Origin: Acidobacteriota bacterium | GTDB lineage: Bacteria > Acidobacteriota > Terriglobia > Terriglobales > Acidobacteriaceae | NCBI GenBank assembly: GCA_021846065.1 | Contig: JAJZCP010000084.1 | Span: 1-6,798 of the forward strand | Length of the DNA: 6,798 nt | Direction: 5' to 3' | Shown: positions 1-6,424 of the stretch, piece after piece | Layout of the letters: every line of letters starts with the position of its first letter | Position numbering within the stretch: position 1 is the first letter of the stretch | Notes under the pieces: generated by a model | Seen by the model: the letters and a program-made list of their open reading frames with translations, nothing else | The model's database searches: none | What the model was told of the DNA's origin: nothing | Translations under genes and position numbers: made by a program

Positions 1-145
1 ATTGCGCTGGGCCGAAGGTGTGAGGGCAGCGACGATCGGGGAGATTGAAGAAACGGACTGGAAGTCCCGTATCTTTCACGTGGAGCCTGTGGCGGGCGAA
101 CGGCTGAGTTTCTGGGAGTGGTCGGATCCGTTGCGCGGCAAACCG
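1..145. other. Unresolved left edge upstream of ribH
   Basis: This stretch lies before the best ribH start. The ribH reading frame stays open through it to the window edge (a TTG is present at base 2), so the ribH product may be longer at the N-terminus than the family norm. The other two forward frames close early, with TGA at 46-48 and at 21-23; either could be the tail of an upstream gene. I see no FMN riboswitch, terminator or convincing promoter here. The decision between N-terminal extension and non-coding leader cannot be made from this window. Confidence 0.4.
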
Positions 146-631
146 GTGGCGGTGGAAGGCGATTTGTCCGCTTCGGGAATGCGGTTCGCCATCGTCGTGG
201 CGCGGTGGAACGCGGTGATTACGGATCGTCTGCTGGAAGGAGCGCTGGACGCACTGCTGCGCAGCGGAGCCAGCCGGAGACATGTGCAGATTGTGCGTGT
301 TCCTGGCGCGTGGGAGGTTCCAGCGGCAGCGCGGATGATTGCCGAGCAGCCACATGGCAGCGAAAAGGCGGTGGATGCGGTGATCGCGCTGGGGTGTCTG
401 CTGCGCGGCGAGACGGCGCATTACGAGGCGATTTACAACGAAGTGGCGCGCGGAATCGGCCAGAGCCAGCAGGAGACGGGCGTGCCGCATGCCTTTGGCG
501 TCCTGACCTGCGAGACACTGGAGCAGGCGCTGAACCGTGCTGGGATCAAGGCGGGCAACAAGGGATTTGAGGCGGCGGTGGCGGCAATCGAGATGGTCTC
601 TCTGCGGCGAAAGCTGAGCGAGGGCGCATGA
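146..631 (+). CDS. ribH: 6,7-dimethyl-8-ribityllumazine synthase
   Basis: Lumazine synthase condenses 5-amino-6-ribitylamino-uracil with 3,4-dihydroxy-2-butanone 4-phosphate to give 6,7-dimethyl-8-ribityllumazine, the penultimate step of riboflavin synthesis; family members form pentamers or 60-mer cytoplasmic capsids. Counting from the GTG at 146 (161 residues), the visible family motifs are RWN at 20-22, PGAWE at 53-57, GETAHYE at 88-94 with the catalytic-type His92, and NRAGIKAGNKG at 130-140 with the phosphate-binding-type Arg131 and Lys139. These fall at nearly the same spacing as in the Bacillus subtilis enzyme (His88, Arg127, Lys135, from memory). The start is uncertain. GTG 146 or 152 gives an N-terminus (VEGDLSASG) that matches the B. 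subtilis N-terminus in length. TTG 164 has a purine-rich GGAAGG at 154-159. ATG 179 would remove the first strand, and the open frame reaches the window edge. The stop overlaps the nusB start by four bases, implying translational coupling. Family assignment is secure; only the start is not. Confidence 0.93.
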   Translation: MAVEGDLSASGMRFAIVVARWNAVITDRLLEGALDALLRSGASRRHVQIVRVPGAWEVPAAARMIAEQPHGSEKAVDAVIALGCLLRGETAHYEAIYNEVARGIGQSQQETGVPHAFGVLTCETLEQALNRAGIKAGNKGFEAAVAAIEMVSLRRKLSEGA

Positions 632-1053
632 CGACATCCACGGGACGAAGAAAAGGCCGCGAGATGGCGATGCAGATGCTCTTCCAGGGTGAGATGGGCA
701 AACAGACACCGGAGGAAGTACGGAAGACATTCTGGATGGCCCGAGAGGAGTCGGAAGCCGAGACACGCGGATTTGCCGAGGATCTCTACCGTGCGGCGAC
801 CCTGCATGCCGAAGAGATCGACCGACTGATCGAGGCGTATGCTCGCAACTGGCGGCTGGAACGGATGCCGGCGGTGGACCGGAATGTGCTGCGCGTGGCA
901 GTTGCTGAGATGCTGGCGTATCGCTCGACGCCGTTTCCAATTGTGATCAATGAGGCGCTGGAGATTGCGCGGCGATATTCGGGTCCGGAGTCGGTAGGAT
1001 TCCTGAATGGTGTGCTGGATGCGTTGGCACGCGAGTTGATCGCGCGAATTTGA
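628..1053 (+). CDS. nusB: Transcription antitermination factor NusB
   Basis: NusB pairs with NusE (ribosomal protein S10) to bind boxA RNA and assemble antitermination complexes on rRNA and other transcripts; it is a small all-helical cytoplasmic protein. The 141-residue product has the usual family length. It opens with the basic segment GRRKGRE (residues 6-12) that precedes helix 1 and contributes to RNA binding, followed by AMQMLFQ. The C-terminal half carries the conserved core: RMPAVDRNVLRVAVAEML, then PFPIVINEALEIARRYSG and SVGFLNGVLDALARE, matching the family pattern of INEA...AK/R, then FVNGVLD. The ATG at 628 sits inside the ribH stop (ATGA), with GAGGG just upstream inside ribH serving as ribosome binding site. 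ribH-nusB adjacency is a very common bacterial arrangement and supports both calls. Confidence 0.96.
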   Translation: MTTSTGRRKGREMAMQMLFQGEMGKQTPEEVRKTFWMAREESEAETRGFAEDLYRAATLHAEEIDRLIEAYARNWRLERMPAVDRNVLRVAVAEMLAYRSTPFPIVINEALEIARRYSGPESVGFLNGVLDALARELIARI

Positions 1054-1067
1054 AAGCGTCGGCGAAG

Positions 1068-1073
1068 AGGAGG
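1068..1073 (+). promoter_or_regulatory. Ribosome binding site that sets the crotonase start
   Basis: A perfect AGGAGG lies six bases before the ATG at 1080. The frame is also open from a TTG at 1050 that overlaps the nusB stop, and an ATG occurs at 1074, but the latter directly abuts this site. Spacing therefore favours ATG 1080. Confidence 0.8.
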
Positions 1074-1079
1074 ATGCGA

Positions 1080-1877
1080 ATGAGCCTACAATCCATGCAA
1101 CTGGAAAATCTTCGAATTGAGGTGGAAGCGCAGCTTGCCTGGGTAACAATCGACCGGCCCGCGGCGCTGAACGCGCTGAATCGGGCGACAATTGCAGAAC
1201 TGGGGCGCGCGATGGAAGCCTGCGAGGAGGACGACGCGATCCGCGTGGTGCTGCTGCGCGGCGCAGGCGGCAAGGCGTTTGTAGCGGGCGCGGATATTCG
1301 CGAACTGGCGGAGTTGGACAAGGCCGGTGGAATGGAAGTTTCTGCTGCAGGACAAAGGGTTTTTCGGCACATGGAGCAGATGGGTAAGCCGGTGATCGCG
1401 GTGATCGACGGATTTGCTCTGGGCGGCGGATGCGAGCTGGCAATGGCATGTACGCTACGGCTGGCTGCGGAGACAGCAAAGCTTGGGCAACCGGAGGTGA
1501 AGCTGGGACTGGTTGCGGGATTTGGCGGAACTCAGCGGCTGCCACGGCTGGTGGGACGCGGAGCCGCACTGAAGTTGCTGCTGACGGGTGGAATCATCGG
1601 GGCGCAGGAGGCGCTGCGCATCGGACTGGTGGATGAAGTGGTTTCCGCCGAAGCGCTGACGGAACGGGCACGCGCGCTGGCGCTGGAGATTGCATCGAAT
1701 GCTCCTGTGGCGGTGGCGCGAACGATCGATGCCGTGGACCGAGGGCTGGACCTGGCATTGGACAAGGCGCTGCAAGTGGAAGTGGAAGCCTTTGGCGCCT
1801 GCTGCGAGACGGCGGATATGCACGAGGGCACGCGCGCGTTTCTGGAGAAGCGCGCGGCGCGGTGGACGGGGCGCTGA
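1080..1877 (+). CDS. Enoyl-CoA hydratase/isomerase family protein (crotonase fold)
   Basis: This 265-residue protein is probably a cytoplasmic enoyl-CoA hydratase that adds water across 2-enoyl-CoA thioesters in fatty-acid or butanoyl-CoA metabolism. Visible signatures, numbered from ATG 1080, are DRPAALNALN at 25-34, the CoA-binding/oxyanion-hole segment AFVAGADI at 66-73, GFALGGGCELA at 111-121 with Glu119, and GQPEVKLGLVAGFGGTQRL at 136-154 with Glu139. The two glutamates are 20 residues apart, exactly like the catalytic pair Glu144/Glu164 of rat mitochondrial hydratase, which argues for true hydratase chemistry. One small deviation is alanine at 146, where hydratases usually have proline (IPGxGG). 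The C-terminal stretch ending in HEGTRAFLEKRAARWTG matches the family end. A strong ribosome binding site selects the start. It follows nusB by 26 bases on the same strand and is likely cotranscribed. Substrate chain length cannot be read from the sequence, so I give no gene symbol. Confidence 0.92.
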   Translation: MSLQSMQLENLRIEVEAQLAWVTIDRPAALNALNRATIAELGRAMEACEEDDAIRVVLLRGAGGKAFVAGADIRELAELDKAGGMEVSAAGQRVFRHMEQMGKPVIAVIDGFALGGGCELAMACTLRLAAETAKLGQPEVKLGLVAGFGGTQRLPRLVGRGAALKLLLTGGIIGAQEALRIGLVDEVVSAEALTERARALALEIASNAPVAVARTIDAVDRGLDLALDKALQVEVEAFGACCETADMHEGTRAFLEKRAARWTGR

Positions 1878-1902
1878 ACCAGCGCGAAGCGGCGATACGC
1901 GG

Positions 1903-4791
1903 TCAGAATTCGTAATCAAGCGAAAACTGAAGGCGGCGCGCGGTGAAGGCGTCGATGGGCGCGGCAAAGTTCTTTACCGGTGAGGATGCAGTGCCGAAGG
2001 CATCCTGCAAGATGGCCATGTTGGGGTGGTTGAGGAGATTAAAGCTTTCCGCTACAACATCCAGATGGCCACGGCCAATGGGAACCATACGCAGCACACG
2101 CAGATCGAAGTCCAGCTGTGCCGGAGTGGCAAGACTGTTGCGGGCAAAGCCGATGGGACGAGCAGCGAAGGGGTATATCTCTTCGCGCGTGGTGTCCTGG
2201 CCGGTGAGCGGGTTTGAGCGGAAGCCGCTGGTGACGCTGAGAATGGGAGTGAACTCAAAGCCAGTGGCAAAGCGCATGAGCGCGCTCGGATGAGCATTCG
2301 CAGCCGCATCGGCAGGATCATCGAGATCCGGACCAATGAGCCAGAGGCCACTGAGCATGAGGCGATTGCGCTGATCCTGAAGGGAGAGTGCGCGTTCGGC
2401 GGCGAGATTATAGGGGTTCATGGGCTGTTCAGCGTCATAGGAAGCATCATCCATTGTTTTGGACCAGGTGTAACCGGCGAGGATTTCGAGATTGTCCTGG
2501 AACTGGCGGTTGACGGAGAGCGTGGCACCGTTGAAGTTGGAGTTGGCCTCGGTGGCGAACTGGTTGATGGCGTCGAAAGCGGGGTTGAGCCGAGTCGGGC
2601 CGAAGACGGGCTGTCCTAGCTGCTGGGCGGTGGGCGCGGAGACGCCGAGCGAGGCGGCATTGCCGCTGTTGAGGAGGACCGGAGGCGGGAGATTGACGTT
2701 GACCGTGCGGCCAAGATGTACGCCATGCACAAACTGGTAGCTGACGGTGACAGTGGTTTGCAAAGGCAACTCACGTTCCAGTTCCAGCGAAGCCACTTCA
2801 CTGTAGGGATTGCGCAAGATTGGCTGGGCGGTGAAGATGGAAGGCGCGAGGGCAGCATAAGGCTGTGAGGCAGTGACGCCCTGGCGATAGATGGAAGCCG
2901 CTGCGGTGTCTTCGGCGACCTGGGTGAAGCCATTTGCCCCGCTCCACTCCAGCACGCGATTGAGCGTTGAGAGAAGAAAGCGATCATAGAAGAGTCCGAA
3001 GCCGGAGCGCAGGACAGTGTGCTTCAGAATACGATTCGCGGGTGCCCAGGCAAGGCCGAGACGCGGGCTGAAGTTGAGCGGAGACTGCGGCAGCGGCGAT
3101 GGCAGGTGGTTGTAGTCCCAGCGCAGGCCGTAGTCGAGGGTGAAGGTCGGGGTGGCAGTCCAGTGATCCTGCGCCCAGGCGGAGGAGCGGATTTCAGCGA
3201 AGTTGGTATCCGTCTGGCCGAAGCTCTGGACGAAGAAGCTGGCGTTGCCAGCGGCAAAAGATGGAATGTCCGGGAAGACGAAGAAGCCACGGGCTGCATC
3301 CGGAGTGAAAGCGCGCAGTGCAACACGATCCGAACGCGCACCAAACTGAAAGAGATGGCCCCGATGCTGGAGCGAGAAACTGTCAGAGAATTCAAGGTGC
3401 GTCTCAAAGTGTCGATTATTGCCGAAGAACGACGTGCCGAAGAGCGCGACGCCCGGGATGAGGACGCCGGGAATCGATGGTGGAAGCGGGGAGGGTCCGG
3501 TGCGTGCGTCGAAGCGGCGCTGGGCAAGCTCGAAGTTGAGCTGGTTGAAGCGTGAGGTGCTAACGGTGGAGGTGAGCGTTGCGTTCAGGCTGTTGTCTGC
3601 GACAAAGGTTGAGCCGCGTGCGGAGAGATCGGTGAGATCATCGGTGTTAAAGGCGTCGGCAACATTGCGAGTGTTGGTGAAGGCATAACGCATCATGAAC
3701 GCCTGACGGCTGGTGAGAGAGCGGTCGAGACGCGCAGATAGCTCCGTCTGCTGATCCGTGGTGGGGAAAAATCCGGAATGAAGCTGTAGCGCGCCAAGAG
3801 TACCAAAGCGGGGCATAGCGGCGTTGAGCGCGGTAATGGTGGATGGACTGAGGTCGGTGACGTCCTCTCCCTGGGCAATCTCCTGCTCGGCAGCGAGGTA
3901 ATAGAAGGTGCGATCAAGTTGAATGGGTCCGCCGAGGGAGAGTCCGATGCGCTCGCGGTTTTCATCGGGTTTGCGCGGGAAGATGCCGAGCGGCGGAGTT
4001 CCGTTCAGTGCTCCGTTCTGGACAAAGGTGAAGGCATCTCCGTGGAGGAGATCGACTCCGGAACGCGTGGCGACATCGATGGATCCGCCGGCTGCTCCGC
4101 CGGACTGCGCCTGAAATCCGTGGTTGACGATCTGGAAATCGCTGACGGCTTCCGGCGAAAGCTCGGTGCGGCTGCCGCCGGAGAATTCGTCGTCATCGTT
4201 GACGCCGTCGAGCAGAACCGCATTGCTGGCCGGTCGCATGCCGCCGAAGCTGAATCCCCCTGCGCTCGCCCCGGGAGCTAGAGTTGATTGAGCTGGGTTG
4301 GAGGCGGCAACCTGAGGCGACAAGAGTGTGAAGGTAAGGTAATCACGGCTCGGAATGGGAAGTTCCTCGACGCGGTCGCGATCGATGTTGACGACAGAGG
4401 AGGTCTGGGTGGGATCAAAGGCAGCGGCAACTGCGGAGACCTGAACCGTGGTGGCTGAGGAGGCAAGCTGAAGATGGATGGTGAGAGCCGTGGAGCGGCC
4501 GACGGCAACATCCAGGCCCTCGGTCTGCGAGGGGCGAAAGGACGCGGCTTCGATGTGGAGCGAGTAGGCTCCGGTGGCAAGATGAACGAAGGAAAAACTT
4601 CCATCGGCGGCAGACGTGGAAGTGAGTGAGTGGCCGTCGGGAGCCGTGAGCGCGATGGTTGCCGAAGAAACAGGAGAGCCATCCGGAGCAAGGAGATGAC
4701 CGAGGATGGCGCCGGAAGTTTGAGCATGAAGAGCAAGGCCCAACATAGCTGCAGATGCAGCAAGAACTGCTGCGCGGGGGAAACGGAACAT
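1903..4791 (-). CDS. TonB-dependent-receptor-like outer membrane protein with carboxypeptidase-regulatory-like domain (Oar-type)
   Basis: The 962-residue product is an outer-membrane beta-barrel of the type expanded in Acidobacteriota, often annotated as TonB-dependent receptor or Oar-like protein; the ligand is unknown. Residues 1-23 form a signal peptide (FRFPR, a hydrophobic core, then LHA before Gln24). Residues about 26-110 form a carboxypeptidase-regulatory-like Ig-fold domain (GHLLAPDGSPVSSATI, then ADGSFSFVHLATGAYSLHIEA). A TonB-box-like TTVQVSA follows at 114-120. The plug region about 125-255 includes ELPIPSRDYLTF, MRPASNAVLLDGVNDDDEF at 185-203, RTELSPEAVSDFQIVN and GGAAGGSIDVATRSG. 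The remainder is barrel, with GLRWDYNHL, NFSPRLGLAWAP, GFGLFYDRF and a late YTWSKTMDDA. The chain ends LQFSLDYEF, with the terminal phenylalanine typical of BAM-inserted barrels. The frame opens further upstream (to 4857), but ATG 4791 has a good ribosome binding site and begins the signal peptide. It lies downstream of a small membrane protein gene on the same strand. No transporter, sigma/anti-sigma or catabolic neighbour is present to suggest a substrate. Confidence 0.9.
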   Translation of the reverse strand: MFRFPRAAVLAASAAMLGLALHAQTSGAILGHLLAPDGSPVSSATIALTAPDGHSLTSTSAADGSFSFVHLATGAYSLHIEAASFRPSQTEGLDVAVGRSTALTIHLQLASSATTVQVSAVAAAFDPTQTSSVVNIDRDRVEELPIPSRDYLTFTLLSPQVAASNPAQSTLAPGASAGGFSFGGMRPASNAVLLDGVNDDDEFSGGSRTELSPEAVSDFQIVNHGFQAQSGGAAGGSIDVATRSGVDLLHGDAFTFVQNGALNGTPPLGIFPRKPDENRERIGLSLGGPIQLDRTFYYLAAEQEIAQGEDVTDLSPSTITALNAAMPRFGTLGALQLHSGFFPTTDQQTELSARLDRSLTSRQAFMMRYAFTNTRNVADAFNTDDLTDLSARGSTFVADNSLNATLTSTVSTSRFNQLNFELAQRRFDARTGPSPLPPSIPGVLIPGVALFGTSFFGNNRHFETHLEFSDSFSLQHRGHLFQFGARSDRVALRAFTPDAARGFFVFPDIPSFAAGNASFFVQSFGQTDTNFAEIRSSAWAQDHWTATPTFTLDYGLRWDYNHLPSPLPQSPLNFSPRLGLAWAPANRILKHTVLRSGFGLFYDRFLLSTLNRVLEWSGANGFTQVAEDTAAASIYRQGVTASQPYAALAPSIFTAQPILRNPYSEVASLELERELPLQTTVTVSYQFVHGVHLGRTVNVNLPPPVLLNSGNAASLGVSAPTAQQLGQPVFGPTRLNPAFDAINQFATEANSNFNGATLSVNRQFQDNLEILAGYTWSKTMDDASYDAEQPMNPYNLAAERALSLQDQRNRLMLSGLWLIGPDLDDPADAAANAHPSALMRFATGFEFTPILSVTSGFRSNPLTGQDTTREEIYPFAARPIGFARNSLATPAQLDFDLRVLRMVPIGRGHLDVVAESFNLLNHPNMAILQDAFGTASSPVKNFAAPIDAFTARRLQFSLDYEF

Positions 4792-4796
4792 GACGA

Positions 4797-4802
4797 CTCC
4801 TG
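4797..4802 (-). promoter_or_regulatory. Ribosome binding site of the outer-membrane receptor gene
   Basis: On the minus strand CAGGAG lies five bases before the ATG at 4791. This supports that start over the longer open frame reaching 4857, whose extra 22 residues would put a basic, non-hydrophobic segment in front of the signal peptide. Confidence 0.7.
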
Positions 4803-4810
4803 AAGGAAGG

Positions 4811-4828
4811 CGGCGATGGAAATCGCCG
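4811..4828 (-). promoter_or_regulatory. Perfect 7-bp hairpin in the leader of the receptor gene
   Basis: The arms CGGCGAT and ATCGCCG are perfectly complementary around a four-base loop (TTCC on the minus strand). The hairpin ends 19 bases before the start codon, just upstream of the ribosome binding site. There is no uridine run after it, so it is not an intrinsic terminator. It could be a stability or translation-control element, or chance in GC-rich DNA. Confidence 0.35.
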
Positions 4829-4907
4829 GGACGACAGCGATGCGCGCGGAAGGGCACACAAATGCAGCACGCGCGACGAAGCGCGGGCGGGCGCAGGAGT
4901 CAGGAGA

Positions 4908-5246
4908 TCAGATGCGAAGGGGGACGGCAGCCAACGGGAACCGGTCTGGCGGGGAGGCAAGCGGAGGGATGTGGAAGATGCACTGAAAAGCTCTGAAGAG
5001 CGCCGCCTGGAGTGGCTGCTTGCGTAAAAGGAACGGGATCAACACGGCAATCAGGCACGCGGCCGCAGTGCCAATCCTGCGGCAGACCAGAAGCAGCAGA
5101 GCGAGAAAGAGCACGATGGCGAAGAGATGAAATTCCGTGTCTTTGGAAAGGCCAGGAGAATCCCAGCGGTCAAAGGATTCGAAGAGCGGGACGAGCAGCG
5201 TGGCGGCAAGAAGGACGAGCGTTCCGAGCTGGAGCAGCCTCCGCAT
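4908..5246 (-). CDS. Small multi-pass membrane protein of unknown function
   Basis: This 112-residue protein is not a family I can name. It starts with MRRLLQ and a hydrophobic helix at about 4-21. A polar segment at about 22-38 (LFESFDRWDSPGLSKDTEF) follows. A second strongly hydrophobic helix lies at about 39-54 ending in CRR, and a third at about 58-74 ends in RK. The C-terminal tail (about 75-112) is proline-rich. Positive residues after helices 2 and 3 and at the N-terminus fit an inner-membrane protein, with the aromatic/acidic loop perhaps periplasmic. The coherent hydrophobic pattern and lack of a competing frame on the other strand make it a credible gene despite no ribosome binding site. 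The frame has a stop just 9 bases upstream of the ATG, so the start cannot lie further out; an internal start is possible. It precedes the outer-membrane receptor gene by 116 bases on the same strand and diverges from holB. Confidence 0.7.
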   Translation of the reverse strand: MRRLLQLGTLVLLAATLLVPLFESFDRWDSPGLSKDTEFHLFAIVLFLALLLLVCRRIGTAAACLIAVLIPFLLRKQPLQAALFRAFQCIFHIPPLASPPDRFPLAAVPLRI

Positions 5247-5252
5247 GAAGTG

Positions 5253-5258
5253 ATTCTA
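5253..5258 (-). promoter_or_regulatory. Candidate -10 element for a leaderless small-membrane-protein transcript
   Basis: The minus strand reads TAGAAT (one mismatch to TATAAT) six bases before the ATG at 5246. Transcription would then begin at or next to the start codon, giving a leaderless mRNA, which would explain the missing ribosome binding site. No good -35 box is seen at 16-18 bases upstream, so this is a weak call. Confidence 0.3.
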
Positions 5259-5323
5259 CACCGTGGCAAAGGGGACGACTGCGCGTGCCTGGACGCTACG
5301 TGGGTTTCTGGTAGCCTCGGAGT

Positions 5324-6424
5324 GTGGGCTTTCGAGAGTTTATCGGGAACGAAACGGTGGTGCGGCGACTGCGCGAGACAGTGGCGGCCGGGCGCGTGCC
5401 ACAGGCGATGATTCTGGCGGGTGCGCGGGGATCGGGAAAATATACGCTGGCGCTGATGTTTGCGCGGCTGGTGAATTGCCTGGAGCCGGCGGAGTCCGAC
5501 GGGCTGCCGGATTATTGCGGTCGATGCCGAAATTGCGAGCGCATCGGAGAGTCAGAGGATTTGAATGCGCGCATGGCCGAGGCCGTGGCAGCGCGCGAGG
5601 ATCTGCGCGAGACGGACAAGCGCGAGACACGGATTCTGGTGCAGACGCATCCGGATGTGATGGTGATTCCGCCGGATCCGCCGCAGATGCTAATCAAAGT
5701 GGGCCAGGTGCGGCAGGTGATCCATAATGCCTACTATCGGCCTCCGAGCGAGGGCCGGAGAGCGGTGTTTATCTTCACCAGCTCGGCGCTGATGAAGGAG
5801 GCGGCGAACAGCCTGCTGAAGGTGATGGAAGAGCCTCCGGCGCATTGCACGCTGATGTTGCTGAGCGAGAATCCTGCAGAGTTGCTGCCGACGATCCGTT
5901 CACGTGCTGTGCTGCATCGGCTGCACGCCGCACCGACGGAGACGCTGGAAGTGTTGTTGGCCGAGCGAAGGCGGGATCTGAAACCAGCACAGCGGACACT
6001 GGTGGCGCATTTAGCCGAAGGAGCGGTAGGCCGCGCGCTGGGATTCGATCTGGAGGCGTGGACGGCAAGCCGCAGCGATGCGCTCGTGGTGCTTCGAACG
6101 GCGCTGCGGCAACCGGATGATTCGGCGCTCTTCCGGATGACGGAGAGCTATCGAGCGGGCGCGGATGGGCAGGCGAAGACGCAGGGACTGCTGCGCGCGC
6201 TGCACTCGCTGGTGGAAGACCTGCTTCTGGCGCATGCCGGAGCGGGAAACCTGATGCGGAATCGCGATCTGACAACAGAATTAGAGGCGATGGCGCACGG
6301 GATCGACATGGAGTGGCTGGAGCGCGCGGGACGAGAGATGCATGCGGTGGACGCCGGAATGCGCCGGAACCTGCTGCGGTCGCTTTCTCTGGATGCGATG
6401 GCGGCAGGGATGACGAAGGCTTAA
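5324..6424 (+). CDS. holB: DNA polymerase III, delta-prime subunit (clamp loader)
   Basis: The delta-prime subunit is the stator of the gamma/tau clamp-loader complex that places the beta sliding clamp on DNA at the replication fork. The 366-residue product opens MGFREFIGNE and AGRVPQAMIL, typical of this family. It has a P-loop GARGSGKYT at 33-41 and a zinc-binding cysteine set (Cys52, Cys65, Cys68, Cys71). THPDV at 108-112 precedes the clamp-loader core: RRAVFIF at 145-151, then MKEAANSLLKVMEEPPAHCTLMLL and a TIRSR motif. The Walker B region (FIFTSS) lacks acidic residues, and the usual SRC motif reads SRA while keeping the arginine; both fit a subunit that does not hydrolyse ATP, as known for E. 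coli delta-prime. About 30 extra, mostly charged helical residues lie between Cys71 and THPD. The start is GTG; GGAG lies only one base before it, so initiation may be leaderless or weak. It diverges from the small membrane protein gene across 77 bases. DnaX is the nearest alternative, but length, the early zinc site and the missing Walker B favour HolB. Confidence 0.9.
   Translation: MGFREFIGNETVVRRLRETVAAGRVPQAMILAGARGSGKYTLALMFARLVNCLEPAESDGLPDYCGRCRNCERIGESEDLNARMAEAVAAREDLRETDKRETRILVQTHPDVMVIPPDPPQMLIKVGQVRQVIHNAYYRPPSEGRRAVFIFTSSALMKEAANSLLKVMEEPPAHCTLMLLSENPAELLPTIRSRAVLHRLHAAPTETLEVLLAERRRDLKPAQRTLVAHLAEGAVGRALGFDLEAWTASRSDALVVLRTALRQPDDSALFRMTESYRAGADGQAKTQGLLRALHSLVEDLLLAHAGAGNLMRNRDLTTELEAMAHGIDMEWLERAGREMHAVDAGMRRNLLRSLSLDAMAAGMTKA

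Noticed and set aside
433..1569. Long open frame of 378 codons on the minus strand across ribH, nusB and the crotonase
   Set aside because: Its translation is rich in Arg, Pro and Ser with no recognisable domain and lies antisense to three well-supported genes; GC-rich DNA commonly gives such shadow frames.
1871..1885. Inverted repeat GCGCT...AGCGC as terminator for the operon
   Set aside because: Only five base pairs, overlaps the stop codon, and no T run follows; compatible with chance at this GC content.
4870..4885. Inverted repeat CGCGC/GCGCG after the small membrane protein gene as a terminator
   Set aside because: Short, low-complexity GC arms and no T run on the minus strand, so it cannot be called an intrinsic terminator.
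4278..4960. Overlapping minus-strand open frames (193 and 181 codons) over the start of the receptor gene
   Set aside because: They are alternative frames of the receptor, low in complexity (Pro/Ser/Arg rich), while the receptor frame has signal peptide and domain structure.
4790..5411. Several plus-strand frames opposite the small membrane protein (4790-4996, 5012-5248, 5127-5411)
   Set aside because: They are Arg/Gly/Glu-rich shadows with no recognisable features, whereas the minus-strand product has clear hydrophobic helices.
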